Positions 20,190 through 28,946 of a DNA stretch of 64,000 nucleotides are shown piece after piece. The notes beneath the pieces are model-generated. The model made no database searches. It was not told the DNA's origin and saw nothing but the letters and a program-made list of their open reading frames with translations. Both the position numbers and the translations under genes were made by a program. Position 1 is the first letter of the stretch; each line of letters opens with the position of its first letter. Source of the DNA: Planctomycetota bacterium (GTDB taxonomy: Bacteria > Planctomycetota > Planctomycetia > Pirellulales > Pirellulaceae); contig JAPLNM010000033.1 in assembly GCA_026692845.1 (NCBI GenBank), forward strand, positions 1 through 64,000. Direction: 5' to 3'.

Positions 20190-20547
20190 GATCAAAACGC
20201 AAACACACTGCAGCGCCTCAAGCAACCGCTACATCCCGCCATCGACAAGCGTCGCTTAGCGATGTATTTAGAGTGTGTCATAACGCACATGCTCCGAGGG
20301 ACGGCCAAGACCGAGGAGTTGTTACCCGACCGATGGAAAGCAGCGCATCCCGAGGCGGTGCGCGAGTTCCGCGAGCAAGAGCGCAGCGGTACGCGTACTC
20401 GATGGCTGTTTGAACTGCTCCGATGCCGATCGTTGATTGAGGCGGTTCGCGGTAACTTGCAGACCAATGTGCCGAATTGCTATGCTGGATCGCTTCGAGT
20501 ACGAGTACGAGAAGAAGTACGAACGATTAGAGCGATAGCTCTTGCGC
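20190..20547 (+). pseudogene. gene-poor stretch with a possible decayed short ORF
   Basis: This gap of about 360 bases between the hairpin repeats and the DUF4175-like stop holds no certain gene. A frame from ATG 20262 reads with plausible protein composition (TEELLPDRWKAAHPEAVREF and on to about 20450), but it has no stop before running antisense into the next gene. In another frame the end reads as Glu/Tyr-rich repeats (FEYEYEKKYERLER, then a stop near 20539), a phrase often seen at repeat-flanked planctomycete loci. A frameshifted remnant is possible. Confidence is low. Confidence 0.25.
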
Positions 20548-23500
20548 TCAAGGCGCCGCTGAAGGTTTCTTGTCGAGCCCCTGCTTACCCAACGCTCGAT
20601 AATAGGCTCGAATCGCATCGCCAAACTCTGGGTCCAGAAACTCTCGTTTGCCCTCGATCACCTGCTCGGCTCGCTGCTGGCGCAACCTGCCCCACTCCAT
20701 CCCCTTGTCCAACATGACATTCGGTAACGAGGAATTTCCCACCGGTTGATTCTCCGTGCGTCCCGTATCGTCCGGCTCTGCAGACGACTCTCCATTGGGC
20801 TTTTTCGCACTCTGACTTCGCTGCTTGGCTGCATTCCGATTGGCCATCCGCTGACTCTGTAACTGCGATGCGATCTGATCGGCTGCCGATGCCAGCGCCT
20901 TCTCCGAACCGGTCTTTGCTCCTGCATTGGCTTGTTCCGATCCCTGCGGATTCGCCGAGGCAGCGTCGCTCTCCTTGCCCCCCTGCGGTTTTCCCTCCTG
21001 ATTCTTGCCCGCTTGATCCGCATTGCCCTGCGAATTGGCTTGATCCTCACCGGTCTTTTCCCCACCGGCCTTTTCCGATCCCTGCGGTCCATCCGAACTG
21101 GCCAACTGCTGATCCAATACATCAAGCATCCTGGCTAACTCCTTGGCAGACTGAGGAATCGCTTGCTGCCCACTAGGTTGCTGCCCACTAGGTTGCTGCC
21201 CGCTAGGTTGATCCATTCGCGAAGCGAGTCCAGACAGCTCGGCTGCCTGCTGACTGAGACTCTCTTTGGCTTGGTTCAAGGCCGCTAGGGGTGCCTCCGC
21301 ATTCGGAGCCCTTTGCGGTTGCGGGGCCCCGTTTTGCCTAGCTTCCTGCAACTGGTTGCTGAGCTGTTGCTTGGCTTCGCCTGCGGCTCGGTTTACTTGC
21401 TCTGTTGCTCGCTCAACATCCGGCTTGACCTTTTGGTTAACTTGGTTGGCCTGTTGTTCAAGTTGTTGCTTACCTTGCTGATTGTTCAGCCTTTCCTCGT
21501 GCCGAGCGCTTCGCGTTAACTGATCGGCCACTTGGTCGACTGCTCCCTCAACATTCTTTTGCGTCGGATCGCCTTGGGCCAACGCGTCGGACGACGGGGA
21601 CCTAGTTGGCGGCTGAGCGACTTGGCCCTGCAATCCTTGCAATTGGCTTTGCAATTGATCGAGTTGCTCTTTGGCGGCTTGGATCTGTTCGCGGGCCAAG
21701 GCAGCCATTGGGTTCGGAGCGTCGAGATTGGCGCGCTGGGCGGCCTCAGTCCGTTGCTCGGACTCTTTGGCATTGTTGGCGATTTCCTGAGCGGACTGCG
21801 AGATCTGCTTGGCCGAATTGGCTCTTTGCATGGCTTGGAATACCTCTCGGGTCTTTTGATCGACCTGTGCTTGCAAGCCCGCATCCTCGGGTTTCTTTTG
21901 CAAAGCCTCCATTACCTTGGCTCGCTCGGTATTTTTCTGCTGCAGTTCCCGTTCGCGCGCTTCGGTCTCTTTGCCCAACTGATTGGCAACCTGCTCGCGA
22001 CGTCGCGCCATGTCCTTGGTTTGTCGAATCTGTTGATCTCGCATCAAGGATTGGGTGGATTGGGCTTCGGTCAACTGGGCTTGCCGCTGCTTGTCCTCTT
22101 TGAAAGGACTTTGATCGACGAGCTGATTCAAATTCGGATTCATTTCACCGAGTTGCTGCTGGGCTTTTTGAACCTCTTTCATGAGCTGATCGGTTTTCTC
22201 TTGGAGCGACTTTTGCGATGCGTTCGGATCGGCTCCCTGAGCCTGCCTTGCTGCGGCCAAGAGGGATTCGCTGACCGCAGCGACATTCTTTTGAAGCTCT
22301 TTTTGATTGATCCTTTGGATCGGTGTTTGTGCTTTATTCAACACGTTCGCCGCAAGACTCTCAGCATTCTGCGCAAGAGCCTTCAGTTGCTGTGCTTGCA
22401 CCGCCTTGGCGTCCATGGTCTGCACGTCGGAGTTTTCGAGTTGTTGAGCCAATGTCGACTCACGCTGGGCTGCATTTCGCAGCTCCGCTGCGGCGTCGCT
22501 GACGTTATCCTTCGAGATTTCCGAGAGCTCCTTTTGCATCGGCTCATTGCGCTGCAACTCTGCCTCCAAGAGCTTGAGCAACTCCTCGGGCGAGTTCTTC
22601 GCCAAATCGTTTAGCTGTTCGGCTTGTTGGTAGTTGTCCAGCAAGGACTTGGCCTGCGCCAAAGGATCTGTCTTCGCCTGCGATTGGTTGGACTCTGGCT
22701 GCATCCTTGCGCGGGATTCGTCCGCGGCGGCTAAATTGCTCGGCTGGGGATTGGCAAGCGCCTCTTCGACCCTCTCGAAATGCTTGGCGATGGTTTCCAA
22801 GGCCTCGGCAGTCTGCTGCTGTTTTTCCGCAGCCTCCTGCGCTGCTTGAGCCACTTGCGTAGCATCCTGCGAATTCTCCTGTACATCGAGAAGCTTTTGG
22901 TTGGCCTGTTCCATCGGCTCCTGTACCGCATCGATCATGCTCAGTGCTCGATCGGAATCCTTGGCAGCCTGCAACTGCGCATCATTGAGAATGTCCTGCT
23001 TGGTGGCCATCTCCAAAAGCGCTTCTTGCAACTGCTCGATGCTCTGTTCGACCTGCTCTTGCTGCTGGGCATTGTCCTGCGCAGTGGTTTCGGGATTCTG
23101 TGTCTTTTGCTCGAGTTGGCGGGTTTTTTCGGCCGCAATCTGCGCCAACTGGGATACCGTCGGGGAAAATCTCGATAGCAGCTTTCGCGCTTCGTCGATC
23201 GTCGGTTGCGCGTCGGTCAAGATCGCATCGAACTCACCCAAGAGATCCCCAAGCTCCGGGGCTGCATTGAGCATCGTTTCGTTGTTGGCCGATCGGCGAG
23301 GGTCAAGCTTCTGACGGATCGCATTGGAAACCGCTCCCCATCGCAAGCCATTGAGGCGGTCTGCTACCGGGGCGGGAAACCCCGACTCCTTCATCCATAA
23401 GTGCGTTAGATCGCACCTGTGATTCATGCTATCCCACTGACGCAAATGGCTCAGCCGCCCCTCGGCGGTTTGCCAATCGTACTGCTCCTGACGCCGGAGC

Positions 23501-26500
23501 ACGTCGAGATTCAATCGCATGTCCTGTAGCTCATGCGCAGATTCCAGAACCCTATAAGCCTTAGCGATCGCTCGGAGATCTTCTCGCGTTTGCTTCCATT
23601 CAGGGGTTCCCGATGGCAACTCTAACCACGATCCGATCACGCTTGTCCATGCCCTGCTTGCTAGCCCCATATCGCTTGGAAACATCGCATCGATGGGTTT
23701 GCGCTCAAGATGAAAATCACGGCGATCGGTGATCTGATCCGAAGCAGGAAGCGTTTGCAACGTAAGCTCGTCGAGCGTCGCCGATCGGAGTCGGCCCAAG
23801 ACCTCGCTATCGAGACTGCTGTCGCTTGCCCATTCGGTCGTCCGCGATAGCGTGTCGATGCTCCGCTGCAATGCATTGCCGACTCCTGAGCCTCGGAGGA
23901 TCAAATCCCGCCTGACATCCGAGATGTTCCACAACAATCCACCATCCAAATTGAATGCCCAATGCTGACTGTTTAAATCATTGTAGGATCGCTCGATTCG
24001 CTGTCGCAAGGAAGCCAACGCCTGGGGCGAAGGTTCGGCAAGCGATAAATCACGAATCTCTTGTCGGGTCTGCTCGATAAGCCGCATCAAATTCCTAGAT
24101 TGGTCTCTGAGATTCGGAGCCAAATACGATTCCATCTTGGATCCAAGCTGCAACGCTCCGTCGAAATATTGGTCGGCGATCGTCTGCGTCCTGGCCAACG
24201 TCACGAAATCGATCGGATCAGATTTCTCAATCTGCTTGCGCTGGTGATCCCGCAACACCAGCAAATCTTTGGTCATCGCCGTAAGATACTCATGCCCTAG
24301 CAGTTGTCGATAAATGTCGCTCAAGCGCGCTGTGGCCGATTCGGCCTCATCGAACGCGCCGATCGAACGGTCGATCTGCTGCTGTAGCATCTGCGCGAGC
24401 TTGTCGGGTACTACCTCCCCCTTGCCTTGCACATCGATGGGAGTCCAAGCTTCATGATTAGCAGCCAAAGCCACCATCGTCGCTGCCTCGCGCTCCAGCT
24501 TGGATACCGCTCGGACCACAAACTCCGTTTCCGTCTGATCCAATGCCCGTGGCAGCTTGCTAACCATCTGGGTAGCTAAAGCTCGGATCCTCTCGGTCTG
24601 GCGCATCCATTGCTGACAAAATTCCTCGACTTCTCGCGATACATTACGGCGGCTCGGACCGTCGAACTTCGGATCCTTCAACTGCAATATCTTGGGCCGC
24701 AGATCCACGCGCTTGGTCCTGATCAAATCGGCCAACTTCTGCAATTCAGGTCCCAGCACGGATCGAAAGTACAACGCTTGATGGCGATTGCGATCGAAAT
24801 CATCCGAAGCCAAACTCAATTGGATCGGCACGGAATAACTGACATGATCTGCCGAATCGATGGCCGCCAAGCGAACGCTCACGACGTCTCCTGAACGGAG
24901 CGATTCCGATAGCAAATCCCATGACCAGGCTCCGACCGATCGGGTCGGCTCGGCTACTCCATCGAGGGGCGTCCAAGTCACCATTCCACTGAGGAGCTTG
25001 ACCTGTTGGCCGCTGGCTTGGGTCAGGTTCAAAGGTAATTCGAGGGTCTTGTAGGGCTGCCGATTGACGGAGATCTCTTGCCGCAGGGTCGCATTGGGCA
25101 AATCATCAGCCAAGGCCGCTGAGAACTTGACAAACTCATGCGGCGATACAATCCACATCTGGTTGGGGCTAGGGAGCGTCTCCATGAGTGTCTGCTCGCC
25201 GACCATCCACGAAACGCTAGGCGATTGGTCCTCAACGATATCGACTTCGTAGAATGGGCTGAAGGTGTTTTCGATGGGGACATCGGCACCTGCGACCTCC
25301 GCTGAAAGCTTGACCTGATACCGCGCATCGCGCTGCGCAGGCCAAAGAACACTCCAGCGTTTCAAGTTTGAATCGTATTCCATCGGGATCGATTGCTTGT
25401 CGCCCGAGTCGAGGTCATCGATCGTCAGACTCGCTGAGGTCAGCGGCATCGAGGGCTCAATGGCTAGAGTCATCTTTGCGCCAGCGAGCAAGCGTGCGTC
25501 CCCTCGGTCGCTGGATCGATCCGCGAGGGCCACTTGGGTGTACTCCGGGTACTCGATGGTCTGATGGAATCGAACAACCTTGGGCCTTGGTGTCGTTCGG
25601 AGTTTGCGATACGGACTGATCGCATCTCCTGTGGAAAACCGATATTCGAGGGTCTCATTTGCGACGGCCAAGGCCGTCGCAAATACCAACGGATCTTTCT
25701 GGATCTGGGTCATCGCAAGCCGATCCGGGCTGACATAGCGCCCTTTGGATGCGACTCGAGTCTCTAAAAATGCCTCCTGTGTCGCTAAGCCTTGGACCTC
25801 AATCTCAAACGACACACTTTGGTTCTCGGGCACCATGCTGTCCTCGCGAGCCGGCGATCGAACCCATATCTTCGTCTTCGACGGACGCTGGATTTCCATG
25901 AAAGGAAAAAAGGCTCGCGCGAAACGTTGGGGCATGTCCAGTCCAGGCAAACCGCAGAGAACTCCAACAAAACCAAGGGCTCCAAGGGCAGCCAAAAGAC
26001 TCGATCGGACCAAAGACCAAGGAAGTATTTTTGAAACGGATAATCCCTCCAACTGCTGCCCAACGCTGCGCTGGATCGCCCTGAGGAACTCCGGACTAAA
26101 GTGACGTCGCTCAACCGGTATCTGCTGTAACTCGATAACCGACAAAAGACTCTCGTTGAGGTCCGGACTGCCGTGCTCGATATGCTTGGCCAATTGGATC
26201 GGATCGTCCTTGCGCCATAACCTTGCAATGCCATACCAAAGCCCCACTCCGGCGCTGAGCACATACATCCCAACACTCAGTGCCCATCGCGTCGGATCAT
26301 CGATCCATCGCAAGGTATCGAGCAGAACCAGGATCGAAGCACAGGCGATCATGCAAAGTACCGCGAATGCGATTCCTTGCACAAGAAGGATCCCCGTTTG
26401 CCGCAATCCAAAGCGACGCATCCAATTCTGAATCTTCAGTTGGTGTGGATCCGATACCTCGCTCTGCAACGGACTCGGATCGATCGATGCTATGGTTGTA

Positions 26501-26505
26501 CTCAT
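20548..26505 (-). CDS. giant DUF4175-like membrane protein with Gln-rich coiled-coil C-terminus
   Basis: A 1985-residue protein and the last gene of the VWA operon. Three hydrophobic helices lie in the first 200 residues (about 36-60, 72-95, 165-190). An Ig-like periplasmic region follows, then a helical middle, and from about residue 1100 a long Gln/Ala/Glu-rich coiled-coil region with low complexity. The topology and operon place match DUF4175-type proteins found with BatA and DUF58 genes. Their function is not settled; cell-envelope integrity has been suggested. A perfect triplicate of 15 bp (21166-21210) encodes PSGQQ repeats. No Shine-Dalgarno is visible; the start codon lies inside a 14-bp tandem repeat. 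The gene is unusually long even for the family. Confidence 0.8.
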   Translation of the reverse strand: MSTTIASIDPSPLQSEVSDPHQLKIQNWMRRFGLRQTGILLVQGIAFAVLCMIACASILVLLDTLRWIDDPTRWALSVGMYVLSAGVGLWYGIARLWRKDDPIQLAKHIEHGSPDLNESLLSVIELQQIPVERRHFSPEFLRAIQRSVGQQLEGLSVSKILPWSLVRSSLLAALGALGFVGVLCGLPGLDMPQRFARAFFPFMEIQRPSKTKIWVRSPAREDSMVPENQSVSFEIEVQGLATQEAFLETRVASKGRYVSPDRLAMTQIQKDPLVFATALAVANETLEYRFSTGDAISPYRKLRTTPRPKVVRFHQTIEYPEYTQVALADRSSDRGDARLLAGAKMTLAIEPSMPLTSASLTIDDLDSGDKQSIPMEYDSNLKRWSVLWPAQRDARYQVKLSAEVAGADVPIENTFSPFYEVDIVEDQSPSVSWMVGEQTLMETLPSPNQMWIVSPHEFVKFSAALADDLPNATLRQEISVNRQPYKTLELPLNLTQASGQQVKLLSGMVTWTPLDGVAEPTRSVGAWSWDLLSESLRSGDVVSVRLAAIDSADHVSYSVPIQLSLASDDFDRNRHQALYFRSVLGPELQKLADLIRTKRVDLRPKILQLKDPKFDGPSRRNVSREVEEFCQQWMRQTERIRALATQMVSKLPRALDQTETEFVVRAVSKLEREAATMVALAANHEAWTPIDVQGKGEVVPDKLAQMLQQQIDRSIGAFDEAESATARLSDIYRQLLGHEYLTAMTKDLLVLRDHQRKQIEKSDPIDFVTLARTQTIADQYFDGALQLGSKMESYLAPNLRDQSRNLMRLIEQTRQEIRDLSLAEPSPQALASLRQRIERSYNDLNSQHWAFNLDGGLLWNISDVRRDLILRGSGVGNALQRSIDTLSRTTEWASDSSLDSEVLGRLRSATLDELTLQTLPASDQITDRRDFHLERKPIDAMFPSDMGLASRAWTSVIGSWLELPSGTPEWKQTREDLRAIAKAYRVLESAHELQDMRLNLDVLRRQEQYDWQTAEGRLSHLRQWDSMNHRCDLTHLWMKESGFPAPVADRLNGLRWGAVSNAIRQKLDPRRSANNETMLNAAPELGDLLGEFDAILTDAQPTIDEARKLLSRFSPTVSQLAQIAAEKTRQLEQKTQNPETTAQDNAQQQEQVEQSIEQLQEALLEMATKQDILNDAQLQAAKDSDRALSMIDAVQEPMEQANQKLLDVQENSQDATQVAQAAQEAAEKQQQTAEALETIAKHFERVEEALANPQPSNLAAADESRARMQPESNQSQAKTDPLAQAKSLLDNYQQAEQLNDLAKNSPEELLKLLEAELQRNEPMQKELSEISKDNVSDAAAELRNAAQRESTLAQQLENSDVQTMDAKAVQAQQLKALAQNAESLAANVLNKAQTPIQRINQKELQKNVAAVSESLLAAARQAQGADPNASQKSLQEKTDQLMKEVQKAQQQLGEMNPNLNQLVDQSPFKEDKQRQAQLTEAQSTQSLMRDQQIRQTKDMARRREQVANQLGKETEARERELQQKNTERAKVMEALQKKPEDAGLQAQVDQKTREVFQAMQRANSAKQISQSAQEIANNAKESEQRTEAAQRANLDAPNPMAALAREQIQAAKEQLDQLQSQLQGLQGQVAQPPTRSPSSDALAQGDPTQKNVEGAVDQVADQLTRSARHEERLNNQQGKQQLEQQANQVNQKVKPDVERATEQVNRAAGEAKQQLSNQLQEARQNGAPQPQRAPNAEAPLAALNQAKESLSQQAAELSGLASRMDQPSGQQPSGQQPSGQQAIPQSAKELARMLDVLDQQLASSDGPQGSEKAGGEKTGEDQANSQGNADQAGKNQEGKPQGGKESDAASANPQGSEQANAGAKTGSEKALASAADQIASQLQSQRMANRNAAKQRSQSAKKPNGESSAEPDDTGRTENQPVGNSSLPNVMLDKGMEWGRLRQQRAEQVIEGKREFLDPEFGDAIRAYYRALGKQGLDKKPSAAP

Positions 26506-26546
26506 ATTGCTGTACTTATGTTGTTGTACTTATGTTGTTGTACTTA
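26498..26546. repeat. 14-bp tandem repeat containing a start codon
   Basis: Three and a half copies with period 14, marked by GTAC at 26498, 26512, 26526 and 26540, fill the gap between the VWA gene stop (26547-26549) and the DUF4175-like start. On the minus strand each unit reads ATAAGTAC; the last has changed to ATGAGTAC and supplies the start codon at 26505. No purine-rich ribosome site is present in the repeat. Confidence 0.9.
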
Positions 26547-28946
26547 TTAGATGAACCCAGCACGCTTCCTTAGATACCATTCGAGGGCTAGGAGCGTCAT
26601 GACGGCCAAGAACCATGGATAGCTCTGCCACAACAAAGTCCTAGATTGCTCAATTTTACCAGTTCTAAGCGCCAGCAACGACTCGTTGACCCGATCGGCT
26701 TGCGATTCGTCATAGTATTTTCCTCCCGTGGTCTTTGCGATCTGTTCAAGCACCGATCGATTCGATGCCAACACCTGCATCTCCAAATCCTCGGGTGGAT
26801 GGATCAAAAACTCGGTCTCCAAATCGATCGCCTCGGTCGGTAACCCTGGTACCTCCAATCGGACTTGGTAACGACCAGCAAGCAATCCACTCGCCAATCC
26901 CGAGAACATTCCCGATCCCTCGGCCTCCTCGGCCAACGGAAAACTCTGAACCCGAACCCCATTTTGCTCGATCACTGCCATCGCTCGCACGCCGCTCAAG
27001 GGCTCCTGCTGGGCATTCCTCAATCGCGCACGGATCGGGATCTGCTGCGGAAATCCGTAAACCCGCTCTCCAGAATCTAACCCGACATAGTCGTTCTCGA
27101 CCGCATAAGGGGGTTGCATGCTCCATTGAGCCAGTTGGTTCCAGAACCGCTGATGGTACAAATCGGCTACGTTATAACGCCATCTCCAGGTCTCATCATT
27201 GGCTAGATAAACCACTCGGCCCTGTCCGCTTCGCCTCGTGACAATCATCGGATACTGCTGATTCTCATTTTTGCCGCTGACCATCACCTCGGCACCCGGT
27301 GCTGTTTGAACGCGTCGCGCCGAACGCGGCGCGGGAAACGACTCCCACAAACGTCGATTGCCTCCCGTCTCTTGCTCGAAGGCAAATGCCCTCTGCTCGA
27401 CGGCTGCCGGCTCGAGATTCAAGGCCGATACGGTGATCGGAGCCGTTTCGTTTTCGATAAACGACACCGGCAACCAATCGACTTCCTTGTTTCCAAAAAC
27501 TTTCGGCGGCGTATCTCGACCACTGTCGATGAGGATCAATCCACCACCGAAGTCGGCGATGTAATCGGCCAACCAACGCAATTGCGTTTCACTCATCGAA
27601 GAGAGGCTATCGGTCGCCATGACGATCAAGTCCACTCCTGAAAAATCCTCACGCGTTTTAGGAAATGGATTCGATGCAAACTCCTCAGGTCCGAGAATCG
27701 ATCGCAGATCCCAAGCCGTGTCGCGACCAAACGCGTTTTTGATGTATCGGGATTCCCACCGACCCCTGCCATCGATGACCAAGACACGGTTCTTGCGGAT
27801 CACTCCCCACAACGATGACTCAAACCTGTTGTTCTGATCCGATGCGTCTTGACCATCGTGCACTACTTCAAACTCCAAATCCAATGGAATCGCCTTGGTT
27901 CGAGTAGCATCCTGCTGCGCAGCAAACAATGCATCGCCGGATATTCGATACTCAATGGTCCGGTCCGAACTCCCATCCGATTCGAGCGATTTGCTCCATA
28001 CGACCTTGCCATTCGAGCGAATGTCGATTCGGTACTGCCGACCCAAGGGTATCTGCTGCTTGATTGTCGCGGTACCTTGAAAGGAATCGGCTCGAAACAT
28101 ACTCCGGGAATGCGAGACGGCCAAGATCCCAACATCTTCCGGCTCAGCCTCTCGACCGTATCCGATCGCAAATACAGGTATGGAAGCCTGCGCCAATCGC
28201 TCGGCGACGGAACTGGGCGACTCACCGGAATTGCTCTGACCATCCGAAAGAAGTACCACCGCCGCGTAAGGCTTCAGTGCCCGAGCGTCTTGCTCGCTAG
28301 GCGTCGCGGAGGCTTCTCCCAGGATTTGCTCAGCATCCTTGGAATCCGATGCGGATGCCAGCAAGCCGCCAGATCGAATCACCGACGAAAGCGCCTCACC
28401 GATTTCTGTCCGTCGTCCACCCGACTCAAGTCGCAAACGCGTCGGCTGGTTCGACCCGTCGATCGTCGAGTCCCATGCCGACTGAACTCCGCGTTGGCCT
28501 TCGATCCCCCCAGCGTCGGGGTTTTCAGCGTCGGGGTTTCCAGCGTCGGAAAACGGGAAGAGTCGCAAATGGAATCGCCTTCGCTGCTGATCCAACCAAC
28601 CAGGTTGCTTCTCCGATGGACTGCTCAGCCACTGCGTTGCACGCTCGAGCCTGCTGGTCTGCGTGGTATCCGATTCCCTTAACTCCATGCTTCCTGAGGT
28701 GTCCACAAGGACTGCAATGCGACTGAGCTCACCAGAAACCCATTCGCGAACCCAGGCCGGACCGGCCAGCATCCATAGGATCCCGCCCAAAGCCGCGGCG
28801 CGCAGTGTAGGCAAAAGCCATCGATAAGGCGCTCGCGCATGGCGCGACTCTCCGTAGTACCACCACCAAACCAACCCCATACCCAGGATCGAAATGGGCA
28901 CCATTAGCCATACAGGCAACAAACCACTGAACTCAAACCAACTCAT
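26547..28946 (-). CDS. VWA-domain membrane protein with glutamine-amidotransferase-like region
   Basis: About 799 residues. Two N-terminal helices (SWFEFSGLLPVWLMVPISIL, then a second near 40-60) precede a von Willebrand A domain with a metal-binding MIDAS start DTSGSM. The later block FGGGLILIDSGRDTPPKV resembles the class I glutamine-amidotransferase-like fold seen in this family, without the catalytic Cys of active enzymes that I can identify. A final helix (YPWFLAVMTLLALEW) ends in a basic tail. I chose ATG 28946, which overlaps the upstream stop as ATGA, and not the frame start at 29087, whose extra 47 residues lie inside the neighbour. A 15-bp duplication at 28511-28549 encodes NPDAENPDAG. 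It probably works with the BatA-type and DUF58 partners in the cell envelope. Confidence 0.84.
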   Translation of the reverse strand: MSWFEFSGLLPVWLMVPISILGMGLVWWWYYGESRHARAPYRWLLPTLRAAALGGILWMLAGPAWVREWVSGELSRIAVLVDTSGSMELRESDTTQTSRLERATQWLSSPSEKQPGWLDQQRRRFHLRLFPFSDAGNPDAENPDAGGIEGQRGVQSAWDSTIDGSNQPTRLRLESGGRRTEIGEALSSVIRSGGLLASASDSKDAEQILGEASATPSEQDARALKPYAAVVLLSDGQSNSGESPSSVAERLAQASIPVFAIGYGREAEPEDVGILAVSHSRSMFRADSFQGTATIKQQIPLGRQYRIDIRSNGKVVWSKSLESDGSSDRTIEYRISGDALFAAQQDATRTKAIPLDLEFEVVHDGQDASDQNNRFESSLWGVIRKNRVLVIDGRGRWESRYIKNAFGRDTAWDLRSILGPEEFASNPFPKTREDFSGVDLIVMATDSLSSMSETQLRWLADYIADFGGGLILIDSGRDTPPKVFGNKEVDWLPVSFIENETAPITVSALNLEPAAVEQRAFAFEQETGGNRRLWESFPAPRSARRVQTAPGAEVMVSGKNENQQYPMIVTRRSGQGRVVYLANDETWRWRYNVADLYHQRFWNQLAQWSMQPPYAVENDYVGLDSGERVYGFPQQIPIRARLRNAQQEPLSGVRAMAVIEQNGVRVQSFPLAEEAEGSGMFSGLASGLLAGRYQVRLEVPGLPTEAIDLETEFLIHPPEDLEMQVLASNRSVLEQIAKTTGGKYYDESQADRVNESLLALRTGKIEQSRTLLWQSYPWFLAVMTLLALEWYLRKRAGFI

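Noticed and set aside
19963..20208. N-terminal extension of the secreted hydrolase through the hairpin cluster
   Set aside because: It encodes only repeat-derived sequence such as DWKSVV. A signal peptide starts at 19962.
21532..22614. A 360-residue plus-strand ORF in the DUF4175-like gene
   Set aside because: Low-complexity Gln codons on the other strand give long Leu-rich antisense frames. There is no ribosome site or promoter.
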